Notes: generated by a model not told the origin, from the sequence alone. A stretch of 64,000 nucleotides of DNA from Parapedobacter flavus (GCF_035818675.1 NZ_JAYKZZ010000022.1:1-64000), one strand, 5' to 3'; numbered from the stretch's first letter, positions 18,686 to 28,629 are shown. Program-made: numbers and translations.

Positions 18686-18924
18686 TGACTGTCCCGGTGG
18701 TTTTTAGGTTTTATTAAAATAGCGACCACTCCTAATGCAAAGCCAATGACAACGACCAAGGGCGCTAACGTGATTTTGGTGAAACTATAGATGTTTTCTG
18801 TACCAGTCATCAGGATAAAGCCAAGCGCGACAACCGCAATACTGGCCAAAAACAGTTGATAGTTCCGTTTGCCGAATACAAACGATGCTTTTTGGGGCGC
18901 TGAAGATTTTTTATAAGATGACAT
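18682..18924 (-). CDS. DUF3098 small membrane protein
   Basis: The 80-residue protein has a basic N-terminus and two hydrophobic helices (about 27-43 and 50-70) with a short loop between. It matches the DUF3098 type found almost always between ftsX and uppP in Bacteroidota. The function is unknown; the position suggests a role linked to the FtsX cell-division complex or envelope synthesis. It overlaps uppP by four bases and follows ftsX by nine. Confidence 0.85.
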   Translation of the reverse strand: MSSYKKSSAPQKASFVFGKRNYQLFLASIAVVALGFILMTGTENIYSFTKITLAPLVVVIGFALGVVAILIKPKNHRDSQ

Positions 18925-18933
18925 ACGCAGTGA

Positions 18934-19812
18934 TTATCGATATAATTCGTTGGATTTGAGCCGCAGGTATTTGCTAACGGCAAAATAGGTGCTTAGCCCC
19001 GAAATGAGGATGCCGAGGAAAGCTACGATGACAAATATGATAATAAATTCGAACCAATTGCGGAGAAATACCAATTCGGGAATCTCCCGCTGTCCTAAAT
19101 GAAGGGTTAGGAGCAATAACAGGATGGCTATTAGCGCGCCCAATAGACCGTGCAGGATGCCGTACCCGAGGAATGGCCGCCTGATGAAGCCCCTGGTCGC
19201 ACCGACCATCTGCATACTTTTAATCAGGAAACGCTGTGAGTAAATCGCTAAGCGAATGGTGTTGTTGATCAATGCCACAGCGATAACGAGAAGCAGTGCG
19301 GTAAAGGCCAGGATGACGATGCCGATGGTCCGGATGTTTTTGTTGACCATGTCGATCAGGGATTCCTGGTAAACCACTTCTTTAACCATCTGTTTGGCCG
19401 ACACCTTTTTGATGAATGTCTCGATGCTGTCCGTATTCGCATATTCGGCTTTCATATAGATGTCTATAGACGATAGTAACGGATTGTGACCTAGAAATTC
19501 GACAAAATCTTCACCCAATTCCTTGGATAGGTTTTCTGCCGCTAGTTCTTTGCTGATATATTCCGAGCGCAATACGAAATTGTCGGATTCGAGCTCTTTT
19601 TGGTAGGCAAGTACATTCCCTTCACTCACCCCTTCGTTCATGATGATGTTGAGTACGATGTTTTCCTTTACGTAGTTGGAAAGGTTTTTCGCATGCACGA
19701 GCAATAAACCCAACATACCCGTCATCAATAATACCAATGCGATACTGATCACCGTGGATATGTAAACAGATTTCGTTTTTTTTGAGGATGTACTTACTTC
19801 ATACGCTTCCAT
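18934..19812 (-). CDS. ftsX: Cell division protein FtsX
   Basis: The 292-residue membrane protein has an N-terminal helix (about 16-38), a periplasmic loop (about 40-160), then three helices ending near 285, the FtsX/MacB-like permease fold. With the ATPase FtsE it activates peptidoglycan hydrolases at the septum. ftsE is not in the window, as is common in Bacteroidota where the two genes are often apart. It is the first gene of a five-gene operon and divergent from leuS. Confidence 0.92.
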   Translation of the reverse strand: MEAYEVSTSSKKTKSVYISTVISIALVLLMTGMLGLLLVHAKNLSNYVKENIVLNIIMNEGVSEGNVLAYQKELESDNFVLRSEYISKELAAENLSKELGEDFVEFLGHNPLLSSIDIYMKAEYANTDSIETFIKKVSAKQMVKEVVYQESLIDMVNKNIRTIGIVILAFTALLLVIAVALINNTIRLAIYSQRFLIKSMQMVGATRGFIRRPFLGYGILHGLLGALIAILLLLLTLHLGQREIPELVFLRNWFEFIIIFVIVAFLGILISGLSTYFAVSKYLRLKSNELYR

Positions 19813-19830
19813 CTTCCCTTCGATTTGGAG

Positions 19831-19891
19831 GCGAAAATACTGATAAGATATGAGATATTGGCCATGGGATTGAGATTTTTTGTATTTTCGC
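19831..19891. promoter_or_regulatory. Mirror-image -7 boxes between ftsX and leuS
   Basis: GCGAAAATAC (19831-19840) and GTATTTTCGC (19882-19891) are a perfect 10-base inverted repeat 41 bases apart. Each arm contains TATTTTCG reading toward its own gene, one mismatch from TAnnTTTG, and lies about 20-26 bases before the ftsX or leuS ATG. Confidence 0.5.
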
Positions 19892-19915
19892 GGTTCTTAT
19901 TTAAATTCCGAATTA

Positions 19916-22705
19916 ATGGATTATCAACATCGTGCGATTGAGAAAAAGTGGCAGAAATTCTGGGCGGACAACCAGACATTCCGTGTAAATAATACGTCTG
20001 AAAAGCCCAAATATTATGTGTTAGACATGTTTCCTTACCCATCGGGGGCTGGTTTGCATGTGGGCCATCCCCTTGGATACATCGCCTCCGATATCTTCGC
20101 GCGGTATAAACGGTTGAAGGGATACAACGTATTGCATCCCATGGGGTATGATTCGTTCGGCCTTCCGGCAGAGCAATATGCCATTCAGACCGGCCAACAC
20201 CCGGCAGTTACAACGGCAGCCAACATCAAACGCTATCGGGAACAGTTGGATAATATTGGGTTTTCATTTGATTGGAGCCGGGAGGTGCGCACCAGCGACC
20301 CGAATTATTATCGGTGGACCCAATGGATATTCATGCAACTTTTCGACTCGTGGTATAACAGGTTGGCCGATCGGGCAGAACCGATTGACCGGTTGGTTGC
20401 GCAGTTCGAGAAGCACGGGTCTGACGGGATTAGCGCGGTTCGCGACGATGATGCCCGTTCGTTTACTGCTGACGAATGGAAAGCATTTAACACGGAAGAG
20501 CAACAGCGTGAACTGTTGAAGTACCGGTTGGCTTACCTGCGTGAAAGCACGGTAAATTGGTGTGCGGCGCTGGGTACGGTGCTGGCCAATGATGAAGTGG
20601 TCAACGGTGTTTCCGAACGGGGTGGATACCCCGTGGAGCAAAAGAAGATGATGCAGTGGAGCATGCGGATCACCGCGTATGCGGAAAGGTTGTTAAGTGG
20701 TTTGGAAACCATCGACTGGCCGGAGCCCCTCGTGGAGATGCAGCGCAACTGGATAGGCAAGAGCGTCGGCGCCAACGTACGATTCCCCGTACCCGCGCTG
20801 GGCGAAGATCGAGCCATCGAGGTGTTTACCACACGGGTAGATACCATTTATGGTGTGAATGCATTGGTCCTGGCGCCCGAGCACGAATGGGTTGGGCAAC
20901 TAACCACCGAGGAATACCGTGCCGATGTAACCACCTACATTGCGCAGACCAAAAAGAAATCTGAACTCGACCGGATGGCCGACGCCCGGTCCGTATCGGG
21001 CGCGTTTACGGGGAGCCATGCCGTGCATCCACTGACCGGCAAAGAGGTGCCGATATGGATTGCTGATTACGTATTGGCGGGCTATGGTACCGGAGCCGTG
21101 ATGGCCGTGCCTTCGGGCGACCAACGCGACTACCTGTTTTCCAACCATTTCAGCTTGCCCATTATCCCCATTTCAGATGCGCAGCAGTTGGATGAACAGG
21201 CAGACCCGACCAAAGCGGGGCGGTATATCAACTCGGGTATCATCAACGGGATGACCTATCACGAAGCGGTGGAAACGCTTATTGCCGAGCTGGCGTCTAT
21301 CGGTGCCGGCGAAGCCACCGTGACCTACCGGATGCGCGACGCGGTGTTCGGTAGGCAGCGGTACTGGGGCGAACCTGTGCCTGTATATTTCAAGGACGGA
21401 CTACCGGAGTTGATCGATAAGGGTGAGCTGCCTTTGCTGTTGCCCGAAGTGGATAAATATTTGCCTACGGAAACCGGCGAACCGCCATTGGGCCGGGCGA
21501 AAGGCTGGAAATATCAGGGCAAATTCGAATATGAGCTGAGCACAATGCCCGGTTGGGCGGGCTCCAGCTGGTATTGGTACCGCTATATGGATGCCACGAA
21601 CGATCAATCGTTTGCTTCAGAAGCCGCCGTGGACTACTGGCGGGATGTGGACCTGTATATCGGTGGATCGGAACATGCCACCGGACACCTGTTATATAGC
21701 CGTTTCTGGAATAAGTTCCTCAAGGATCTGGGGCATGTACCGGAGGAAGAACCGTTCAAGAAGCTCATCAATCAGGGGATGATCCAAGGACGGAGTAGCT
21801 TTGTGTACCGTGTACTTGATAAGGATGGGAAGGGTACAAACACCTTTGTTTCTTATGGGTTGAAAGACGCATACCAAACGATAGCCCTGCATGTCGACGT
21901 GAATATCGTGAGCAACGATGTGCTCGATTTGGATAAATTCCGGCAGTTCCGGCCAGACTTCGTTGACGCCGAGTTTATCCTCGAGGATGGGAAATACGTT
22001 TGTGGACACGAGGTGGAAAAGATGTCGAAATCCAAGTATAACGTGATGAACCCGGACGACATCATTGACCAGTACGGGGCAGATACTTTACGGATGTATG
22101 AGATGTTCCTTGGCCCGTTGGAGCAAAGCAAGCCGTGGAATACCAACGGGATCGAAGGCGTTTATAAGTTCCTTCGTAAGTTTTGGAAACTATTTCATGA
22201 TGCGGATGGCGGATTTGCTGTCAGTGACGGAGAGCCGGATAAGGCTGAATGGAAAGCCCTGCATAAGATCATCAAAAAGGTAGAAGATGATATCGAGCGC
22301 TTTTCTTTTAACACATCGGTTTCGTCTTTTATGATTTGCGTGAATGAGCTCACTGATCTGAAATGCAACAAGCGGGCTATCTTGCAGGAGCTATGCGTGG
22401 TATTGCACCCGTACGCACCACATATTACCGAAGAGTTGTGGACGTTGTTGGGCCATGCATCGGGTACGCTTTCGTTTGCCCAATATCCGGCTTTCAATCC
22501 CGAATACTTGGTCGAGAACGAATTTTCCTATCCCATCTCGGTCAACGGAAAAACGCGGTTGAACTTGACGTTGCCGCTTGATCTTGAGCAGGCTGATGTG
22601 GAGCGGGCGGTACTTGCCAACGAAGACGTACTGCGTTATTTGGATGGTAAGCCGGTAAGAAAAGTGGTTTACGTGAAGGGCCGGATTGTGAATGTGGTGG
22701 TTTGA
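19916..22705 (+). CDS. leuS: Leucine--tRNA ligase
   Basis: This 929-residue class I synthetase charges tRNA-Leu. The ATG at 19916 is used; an earlier in-frame TTG at 19880 lies within the promoter. Signature motifs are the HIGH equivalent HVGH (residues 48-51) and KMSKS (702-706). A CP1 editing domain lies at about 230-430. An insert before KMSKS (about 610-700) is typical of the Bacteroidota enzyme. The C-terminal helical domain binds the anticodon arm. It is followed by the peptidase gene after 29 bases. Confidence 0.96.
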   Translation: MDYQHRAIEKKWQKFWADNQTFRVNNTSEKPKYYVLDMFPYPSGAGLHVGHPLGYIASDIFARYKRLKGYNVLHPMGYDSFGLPAEQYAIQTGQHPAVTTAANIKRYREQLDNIGFSFDWSREVRTSDPNYYRWTQWIFMQLFDSWYNRLADRAEPIDRLVAQFEKHGSDGISAVRDDDARSFTADEWKAFNTEEQQRELLKYRLAYLRESTVNWCAALGTVLANDEVVNGVSERGGYPVEQKKMMQWSMRITAYAERLLSGLETIDWPEPLVEMQRNWIGKSVGANVRFPVPALGEDRAIEVFTTRVDTIYGVNALVLAPEHEWVGQLTTEEYRADVTTYIAQTKKKSELDRMADARSVSGAFTGSHAVHPLTGKEVPIWIADYVLAGYGTGAVMAVPSGDQRDYLFSNHFSLPIIPISDAQQLDEQADPTKAGRYINSGIINGMTYHEAVETLIAELASIGAGEATVTYRMRDAVFGRQRYWGEPVPVYFKDGLPELIDKGELPLLLPEVDKYLPTETGEPPLGRAKGWKYQGKFEYELSTMPGWAGSSWYWYRYMDATNDQSFASEAAVDYWRDVDLYIGGSEHATGHLLYSRFWNKFLKDLGHVPEEEPFKKLINQGMIQGRSSFVYRVLDKDGKGTNTFVSYGLKDAYQTIALHVDVNIVSNDVLDLDKFRQFRPDFVDAEFILEDGKYVCGHEVEKMSKSKYNVMNPDDIIDQYGADTLRMYEMFLGPLEQSKPWNTNGIEGVYKFLRKFWKLFHDADGGFAVSDGEPDKAEWKALHKIIKKVEDDIERFSFNTSVSSFMICVNELTDLKCNKRAILQELCVVLHPYAPHITEELWTLLGHASGTLSFAQYPAFNPEYLVENEFSYPISVNGKTRLNLTLPLDLEQADVERAVLANEDVLRYLDGKPVRKVVYVKGRIVNVVV

Positions 22706-22734
22706 TAATTAGAAGGTAACCAATCTTTGCACAT

Positions 22735-24861
22735 ATGAATATGAATAGCGTATCTTTTTTTATTGTAGGGGTTCTTTTGCTGTTTATTTACAGCGTTGAC
22801 GCCCAAACCAAGCGTTTAGACTTGCAACAATCCTTCGGGCAGAAGGCATCGTTGACCAAACCCATTAATCACGTACAGGGTTGGGCAGACGCCCAGCACT
22901 ATATTGAGTACGATGTGCAAACAAAGCAGCGCTACCAGGTACATGTAAAAACCGGTGAACGCAGTCCTTACACACCCCCGCCTACCAGCGATGTGGAGGT
23001 TTATGTAGAAAACAACGATGTTTTCATCCGCGAAGGTTCCGACAGCCCGCGGCAACTGACACAGTCGCCCGAGGAAGAAGAGAAGAACCCCACGCTCTCG
23101 CCAGACAACCAATACGTCGCCTTCACCCGGAACAACGATCTGTACGCGGTAAGCGTTTCTGATGCCCGCGAAATACGGTATACCACGGATGCCACCGACG
23201 TTATTTACAACGGTTGGGCATCGTGGGTGTATTTTGAAGAAATTTTAGGGCGAGCATCGCGTTACCGTGCTTTTTGGTGGGCCCCGGATAGCAAAACCTT
23301 GGCGTTTATGCGGTTCGATGATACGCAGGTCCCCATGTTTCCGATATATGGATCTACTGGCCAGCACGGGTATGTGGAACAAACCCGCTATCCAAAGGCG
23401 GGCGATCCCAACCCCGAAGTGCAAGTGGGCTTCGTGCCTGTGGAAGGTGGCGATGTGGTCTGGGCCGATTTCAATGCGGAAGATGATCAGTATTTCGGAC
23501 AGCCTTATTGGAGCTTCGATAGCAGCAATTTGATGGTGCAATGGATGAACCGCGACCAGACGAATCTCAAATTTTACCAGGTAGATCCAGGAACGGGTGC
23601 TAAAAAGGAAATTTACGACGAACGGCAGGACGCATGGATAGACCTTAGCCACGAGGAACGCATTACCTACCTGAAGGATAATAAGCATTATATCTTGAAG
23701 AGCGATAAGACGGGCTGGGCACATTATTACCTCTACACGCTTGATGGTACATTGGTGAATCCGATTACCCAAGGGGAATGGCAGGTTGCTGCGCTAGAAC
23801 TGGTCGATGAAAAAAAAGAGGTCATCTATTTCACGGCTCGTAAGGAACATTCGGCCACGCAGGATCTTTACCGCGTTGATTACGACGGAAAGAACCTCAG
23901 GCGACTCACCTTTGGCAATTATAGCCACCAGGTAACCGTATCGCCCGATGGCAAGTATTTCATCACCACGTATTCCAATGTAAGCACACCACCCAAAATG
24001 GCGTTATTGGATAACAAAGGGAAGCTCATCAAGGAACTGTCCGATAGTCGGGCTGACGATTTTGATGACTATATCTACGCTAAAACGGAGTTCATGACCA
24101 TCCCTACGCCCGATGGCTATGCACTGCCGGCAACGATCACCTGGCCGACAGATTTTGACGCGACCAAGCCCCATCCGGTTATCTTCAATATCTATGGCGG
24201 ACCCGATGCGGGTTCGGTAAAGAATACCTGGAAAGGTACGGCCAACCAGTATTGGGCTAATGAAGGCATCATCCAGATCACGGTAGACCACCGGGCGTCA
24301 GGCCATTTTGGCAAGGAGGGGGTAGCGTTGATGCACCGCAAGCTCGGTTATTGGGAAATGGTGGATTATATTACCGCCGCGAAGTGGCTGAAAAGCAAGC
24401 CTTGGGTGGCCAACGATAAGCTGCTTATCACCGGGCACAGCTATGGCGGATACATGACCTGCTTGGCGCTGACGAAAGGTGCGGACTATTTCGACTACGG
24501 TATCGCCGGTGCGCCGGTAACCAGTTGGGACCTTTACGATACGCATTATACCGAGCGGTATATGGACACGCCACAGGATAACCCAGAGGGATATAAAAAC
24601 GGTTCGGTGCTAACCTATGCCGACCAGTACAAAGGTGTGCTACGCATTTTGCATGGCGACATGGACGATAACGTGCACATGCAGAATACTATCCAGTTGG
24701 TTGATGCCCTCACGGACAGGGATAAGCATTTCGAGCTGATGATTTATCCGGGAAGCCGACACGGCTTTTCGCGCGAGAAATCAGCCTACGACCGGAAAGA
24801 GCGGTATCGGTTTTATTACCAATATTTATTAGAAAAACCCGTGCCTGAAGCATTACGGTAA
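22735..24861 (+). CDS. DPP-IV family serine peptidase
   Basis: The 708-residue exported protein has a signal peptide (about 1-23), an eight-blade propeller (about 40-450) and an alpha/beta-hydrolase domain. The catalytic triad can be assigned as Ser569 in GHSYGGY, Asp644 in GDMDDNVH and His676 in SRHGFS. The double glutamate that anchors the substrate N-terminus is present in YFEEILGR. It should release N-terminal dipeptides or tripeptides ending in proline in the periplasm. It resembles prolyl tripeptidyl peptidase or dipeptidyl peptidase IV, and sequence alone does not separate these. It may be read from its own promoter overlapping the leuS stop. Confidence 0.93.
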   Translation: MNMNSVSFFIVGVLLLFIYSVDAQTKRLDLQQSFGQKASLTKPINHVQGWADAQHYIEYDVQTKQRYQVHVKTGERSPYTPPPTSDVEVYVENNDVFIREGSDSPRQLTQSPEEEEKNPTLSPDNQYVAFTRNNDLYAVSVSDAREIRYTTDATDVIYNGWASWVYFEEILGRASRYRAFWWAPDSKTLAFMRFDDTQVPMFPIYGSTGQHGYVEQTRYPKAGDPNPEVQVGFVPVEGGDVVWADFNAEDDQYFGQPYWSFDSSNLMVQWMNRDQTNLKFYQVDPGTGAKKEIYDERQDAWIDLSHEERITYLKDNKHYILKSDKTGWAHYYLYTLDGTLVNPITQGEWQVAALELVDEKKEVIYFTARKEHSATQDLYRVDYDGKNLRRLTFGNYSHQVTVSPDGKYFITTYSNVSTPPKMALLDNKGKLIKELSDSRADDFDDYIYAKTEFMTIPTPDGYALPATITWPTDFDATKPHPVIFNIYGGPDAGSVKNTWKGTANQYWANEGIIQITVDHRASGHFGKEGVALMHRKLGYWEMVDYITAAKWLKSKPWVANDKLLITGHSYGGYMTCLALTKGADYFDYGIAGAPVTSWDLYDTHYTERYMDTPQDNPEGYKNGSVLTYADQYKGVLRILHGDMDDNVHMQNTIQLVDALTDRDKHFELMIYPGSRHGFSREKSAYDRKERYRFYYQYLLEKPVPEALR

Positions 24862-24950
24862 TACGTTCCGATCCGTTCCGTTTGTACAGCTGGCGATACC
24901 CACTCAAAAATTACCTGACGTTCGGTATTTCAATTATTAGCTAGCAATTG

Positions 24951-24958
24951 TATTTTTG
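24951..24958 (+). promoter_or_regulatory. -7 box of the DISM kinase operon
   Basis: TATTTTTG matches TAnnTTTG fully. A TTTC lies 19 bases upstream (24928-24931) as an imperfect -33 element. The start codon is 34 bases downstream of the box. Confidence 0.5.
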
Positions 24959-24992
24959 GTGTTCTTGGATTAGGTATTATTTTAGTTCGCTG

Positions 24993-26909
24993 ATGCGTAG
25001 AAGGGTATATCGTTTTTTTCTGCTCCTTTTTGGTTACGCCTGTTCGGTCTGGGGCGTGCATGCAGAAGAGGTTAGGCTTGTACGTATCGATGCTTCAGAC
25101 ACGTATAGCCTTAATGGATATGTTGCTTACTACGAAGATACGACGTTGATGGCGACGCCTGACGACGTGCTGGCATTCAAAGATAAGGGGCTATTCACGA
25201 ACGTTAATGGCGATGATTACGTGAGCCTGGGTTATACTGATTCGTATTATTGGGTGTTGATCGAACTCGAGAACACCCTTCCCGATTATGTAGATTTATT
25301 TCTTTCTATACCGATTCCGAGCATCAACCGGATCGATTTTTATCGATGCGGTGCCGGAGACAATACCCCAACGTTGGTGAGCCAAACGGGCGACCGGCTG
25401 CCTTTTGCCCAGCGCCCATGGCCCGTGCGGGATTTCCTTTTTCCTATCCGGCTTGCAGGGCATGAGCATACGACGCTGTTATTCAAGGTAGATAAACGCG
25501 GGCAGAATTTCTCTATCAAAGCCAAGCTTGGTAAGCGGGAAGTGATTTTGCAACAAGACATCCCCATATACGCGGCGTTCGGGTTTTATACCGGTATATT
25601 CGCTTTTGCATTCCTCTTCAACGTGTTGATGTATCTTTCGGTTGCCGATCGGATCCATTTGTATTATGCGCTGTATATTTTGTGTTCGGTTATTTTGGTG
25701 CTTGATGAGGTCGGGCTCGCAAAAGAATGGTTTTTTTCCGACGTTGGACGATTACACGACTATGTAAAATCTTCCAGTGGCATGTTAGGGTGCGGTCTTT
25801 TGATCCAGGTGATGCAGCTGTTTACTAATCAAACATCCGCGAACAGCAAACTTTATCACTTGGCAAATTACTATAAGTACCTGGTATATGTTTTGGGTAT
25901 CTTGCCATTTTTCGCGATGCTTTTTCCCGTAAATATCGGGTTAGAGAAAACGATTTTCTATGTGGCCAATATCAGCGTTATCCTGTCGCTGCCGCTCATT
26001 GCCGTTTGTGTGATTGAACGGATAAGGCGGGGCTTCATTTTAGGCTATTATTACCTGTTGGCCATTTTACCGTTGATTATTGGCGCCAGCAATTACATCT
26101 TGCAGATTATGGGTTTGGTGGGCGAACAGTTGCTCAAACCCAATGGGATTACCGTGGGCTTTGCGGCGGAGGTGGTGATTTTATCTTTTGCGCTCACTCA
26201 GCGGTACAATTTCCTGAAGCGTGAAAAGGCACAGCTGAAAAAGGAAAACGACCTGATTCGGATGCAATCCGTTCGACAGGTTTTCCAGGCGCAGGAAGAT
26301 GAACGTGACCGGTTGGCTAAAGATTTGCATGATGATTTGGGCGGTACACTTTCGGTTATCCGGCTTAAAGTAACCGACTTTCAAACAAAGTTGGATCGTT
26401 TGCGGCCGGAGGAAAAAGAGGCACACGATGAAACCATCAGACTGATTACGCGGGCATGCGATGACCTCCGCGAAATATCGCATAGCCTTAAGCCTAAGTT
26501 TTTTCTCGAAAATGGCCTTATTGGCACGCTTCAGGAACGGCTTTCTATCCTGAATCGGGTCAGCGTCATCAGCTTTGAGTTTGTTTACCAATATACAGGC
26601 CGGTCGGACCCCGAAATTGAGCTATCTATCTATCGCATGGTGAATGAGCTCATCAACAACGTGGTGAAACATTCGTGCGCCACGCAGGCGACCATTCAAC
26701 TCGTAGAAACGGCCGATGAGCTTGTTGTTACAGTAGAAGACAACGGTATTGGGTTTGATAGGCACGATAGCTCAGAAGGTATCGGCCTCAATAACGTGTA
26801 TTCACGAATACAGTACTTGGGTGGTCGCTGCACCATCGATTCCAATAAAAACGGCACAACGATTACCCTAGAGATACCCCTGCAAAATCATGGAAACCAA
26901 CCGCGCTGA
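24993..26909 (+). CDS. DISM-type sensor histidine kinase
   Basis: From the ATG at 24993 the protein has 638 residues: a signal peptide (about 1-26) and a periplasmic 7TMR-DISM extracellular domain of the carbohydrate-binding-like fold (about 27-175). Seven membrane helices follow (about 190-400), then a coiled linker and a HisKA_3 kinase. The phospho-acceptor is His446 in DLHDDLGG, and the ATPase N-box is NELINNVVKH with G-box DNGIGFD. DISM sensors are thought to detect small external molecules. The response regulator gene overlaps its 3' end by 20 bases and is the clear partner. Confidence 0.92.
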   Translation: MRRRVYRFFLLLFGYACSVWGVHAEEVRLVRIDASDTYSLNGYVAYYEDTTLMATPDDVLAFKDKGLFTNVNGDDYVSLGYTDSYYWVLIELENTLPDYVDLFLSIPIPSINRIDFYRCGAGDNTPTLVSQTGDRLPFAQRPWPVRDFLFPIRLAGHEHTTLLFKVDKRGQNFSIKAKLGKREVILQQDIPIYAAFGFYTGIFAFAFLFNVLMYLSVADRIHLYYALYILCSVILVLDEVGLAKEWFFSDVGRLHDYVKSSSGMLGCGLLIQVMQLFTNQTSANSKLYHLANYYKYLVYVLGILPFFAMLFPVNIGLEKTIFYVANISVILSLPLIAVCVIERIRRGFILGYYYLLAILPLIIGASNYILQIMGLVGEQLLKPNGITVGFAAEVVILSFALTQRYNFLKREKAQLKKENDLIRMQSVRQVFQAQEDERDRLAKDLHDDLGGTLSVIRLKVTDFQTKLDRLRPEEKEAHDETIRLITRACDDLREISHSLKPKFFLENGLIGTLQERLSILNRVSVISFEFVYQYTGRSDPEIELSIYRMVNELINNVVKHSCATQATIQLVETADELVVTVEDNGIGFDRHDSSEGIGLNNVYSRIQYLGGRCTIDSNKNGTTITLEIPLQNHGNQPR

Positions 26910-27543
26910 ACCAAACAAGATCAACCTGTTATTGGTGGATGACCATCAACTCTTCATTGATGGATTGCGTTCTATTTTGGATAAGCACGTGCATCTATCT
27001 GTCATGCACACGGCAAATGACGGGAGAGAAGCACTTAAATTCCTTCAATATCGTAAACCCGATGTTGTCGTGATGGATCTGAATATGCCGCGGATCGACG
27101 GGCAGCAGGCTGCGACCAAAGCGCTGTCCATGTATCCTCAATTGAAAATACTGATTGTCTCTATGTACTATACGGCGTCTTTGCAATCATCGCTGCAAGC
27201 GATGGGCGTTTCGGGCTTTATTCCGAAAGATTCTGACGCCACGGTGCTCATACAGGCTATCGAAGAAATCCACCGCGGAGGCCAATATTTTGTAATAAGC
27301 CCGACGGGTGGGGATGACGACGATGATGGGCCGAAGAGCATCCGACAGAAATATAACCTTACCAAGCGGGAAGTGGAGATTATCCAATTGGTAAGGGCGA
27401 ATAAATCGACCCAAGAGATTGCTGATCGGCTTTTTCTAAGTCCTTTTACGGTTGAAACGCATCGAAGGAATATCTGTGCTAAACTGGATATCAAAGGAAA
27501 CAACGGCTTATTGCTTTTTGCCCAGCAGCATCCCGATATTTGA
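26890..27543 (+). CDS. LuxR/NarL-family response regulator
   Basis: The 217-residue protein has a receiver domain (about 10-130) with the acidic pair at Asp17/Asp18, phospho-acceptor Asp63 (VVVMDLNMP) and Lys near 114 in IPKDSD. A LuxR helix-turn-helix follows (about 150-210, LTKREVEIIQLV and TVETHRRNI). It is the cognate output of the preceding DISM kinase. Target promoters are unknown. Confidence 0.94.
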   Translation: METNRAEPNKINLLLVDDHQLFIDGLRSILDKHVHLSVMHTANDGREALKFLQYRKPDVVVMDLNMPRIDGQQAATKALSMYPQLKILIVSMYYTASLQSSLQAMGVSGFIPKDSDATVLIQAIEEIHRGGQYFVISPTGGDDDDDGPKSIRQKYNLTKREVEIIQLVRANKSTQEIADRLFLSPFTVETHRRNICAKLDIKGNNGLLLFAQQHPDI

Positions 27544-27578
27544 AAGATATCCGCTAGCGTTAAATTTCATTTTGCCGC

Positions 27579-27609
27579 TTGCAAGTAAAATCTATTTTAT
27601 CTATGTTTG
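27579..27609 (+). promoter_or_regulatory. tRNA-Ala promoter
   Basis: TTG (27579-27581), 20 bases, TATGTTTG (27602-27609), a full match to the Bacteroidota consensus. The mature tRNA begins 14 bases downstream. Confidence 0.65.
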
Positions 27610-27622
27610 CAGTCCGCAAAAT

Positions 27623-27696
27623 GGGGGTTTAGCTCAGCTGGCTAGAGCGCTTGCCTGGCAGGCAAGAGGTCACCGGTTCGAATCCGGTATCCTCCA
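27623..27696 (+). tRNA. tRNA-Ala (anticodon GGC)
   Basis: The 74 bases fold as a full cloverleaf: D-stem GCTC/GAGC, anticodon stem CTTGC/GCAAG with loop CTGGCAG (anticodon GGC, reading GCC), T-stem ACCGG/CCGGT with loop TTCGAAT. The acceptor stem carries the G3-U70 wobble that identifies alanine tRNA. There is an apparent U6-U67 mismatch in the acceptor stem. The 3' CCA is not encoded. Confidence 0.95.
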
Positions 27697-27703
27697 CGGA
27701 ATG

Positions 27704-27728
27704 TCCCGACGTTGTCGGGATTTTTTTT
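27704..27728 (+). terminator. Intrinsic terminator after tRNA-Ala
   Basis: The stem TCCCGAC/GTCGGGA, with a three-base loop, is followed by eight T residues. It lies eight bases downstream of the tRNA end. Confidence 0.9.
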
Positions 27729-27754
27729 AGGGGCTAGTTGCCAGTTTAGCACGG

Positions 27755-28546
27755 ATGCCGATGATTCAATTTCTGAAAGCCAGTACGTTTGCCGTAAATG
27801 AGGTGATTTCCCGGTCTTGGGACCTGCTCAGGAGCCATTATTTCTCTATAGCGGGGCTTTGTTTCCTGCTGTTTTTGACTTCCAACACGTCCGGTATCTT
27901 AGCCTTTTATTTCAGTGAGGTGAATACGTTCTTAAGCGTATTTATGGCCTTGCTTTTCGTTGTCTTGTATTTCGGGACACAGCTCACGCTGTTTAAATAC
28001 ATTCTCGCGTTGGCCGACAAAAAAGAAAAGATAAACCTTATCGATACCATACCCAGCGCTCGGGAATTGCGCTACTTTTTTTGGGGGATGTTGAGCATTG
28101 CACTGTTTGCATTGTTGTTTTACCTTTTTATTTCGGTGTTGGCGTTTCCCTTGGTATACACGGGTATCGACGTTTCATTGATGGTGAGCATTGCACGTAT
28201 GGTGGCCGCTATTGTTGTGTTCGCATTCTTGCTTCGGGTAGCTTTCTATCCGTTTTTTATTATTGAGCAACAGGCACAACCCTTCCGTGCGTTGCGTCTC
28301 AGTTTTGCACTTACGAGAGGAAATGTTACCAGATTGTTGCTGATATTGGCATTTTTTGCCATTTTGCACCTTTTATATGTATATTTCAACTACGGGGGTT
28401 ATCCAATGGTATCGACGGTGTTGAGTTTGGTTAATTCCTTTTTGGTGGGGCCATTGTCGAGCGTGGTTGTTTCAATGGCTTATCGTAGTATGATGGCCGA
28501 CTATCGCGGGGGGGACGACCCGGCGGTGATGAAACATATTTTGTGA
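27755..28546 (+). CDS. Unrecognised multi-helix membrane protein
   Basis: The 263-residue protein has five to six hydrophobic helices (about 28-50, 65-85, 110-135, 145-165, 188-210, 220-245) and no signal peptide or catalytic motif I can name. It lies 83 bases before dxr on the same strand and after a terminator, so it may head the operon with dxr and rseP. The function is unknown; it could be an envelope or transport-related integral protein. Confidence 0.7.
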   Translation: MPMIQFLKASTFAVNEVISRSWDLLRSHYFSIAGLCFLLFLTSNTSGILAFYFSEVNTFLSVFMALLFVVLYFGTQLTLFKYILALADKKEKINLIDTIPSARELRYFFWGMLSIALFALLFYLFISVLAFPLVYTGIDVSLMVSIARMVAAIVVFAFLLRVAFYPFFIIEQQAQPFRALRLSFALTRGNVTRLLLILAFFAILHLLYVYFNYGGYPMVSTVLSLVNSFLVGPLSSVVVSMAYRSMMADYRGGDDPAVMKHIL

Positions 28547-28629
28547 GTGACGGTACCTGTGAACATGTGGGTAGGTAGCATTGTGAATGTGTGCGGTGTG
28601 ATTTAATAGATTGAAGTTAGCGGATTATT

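Noticed and set aside
27623..27728. tRNA used as an integration site
   Set aside because: The next genes are a membrane protein, dxr and rseP; no integrase or repeated tRNA end is visible.
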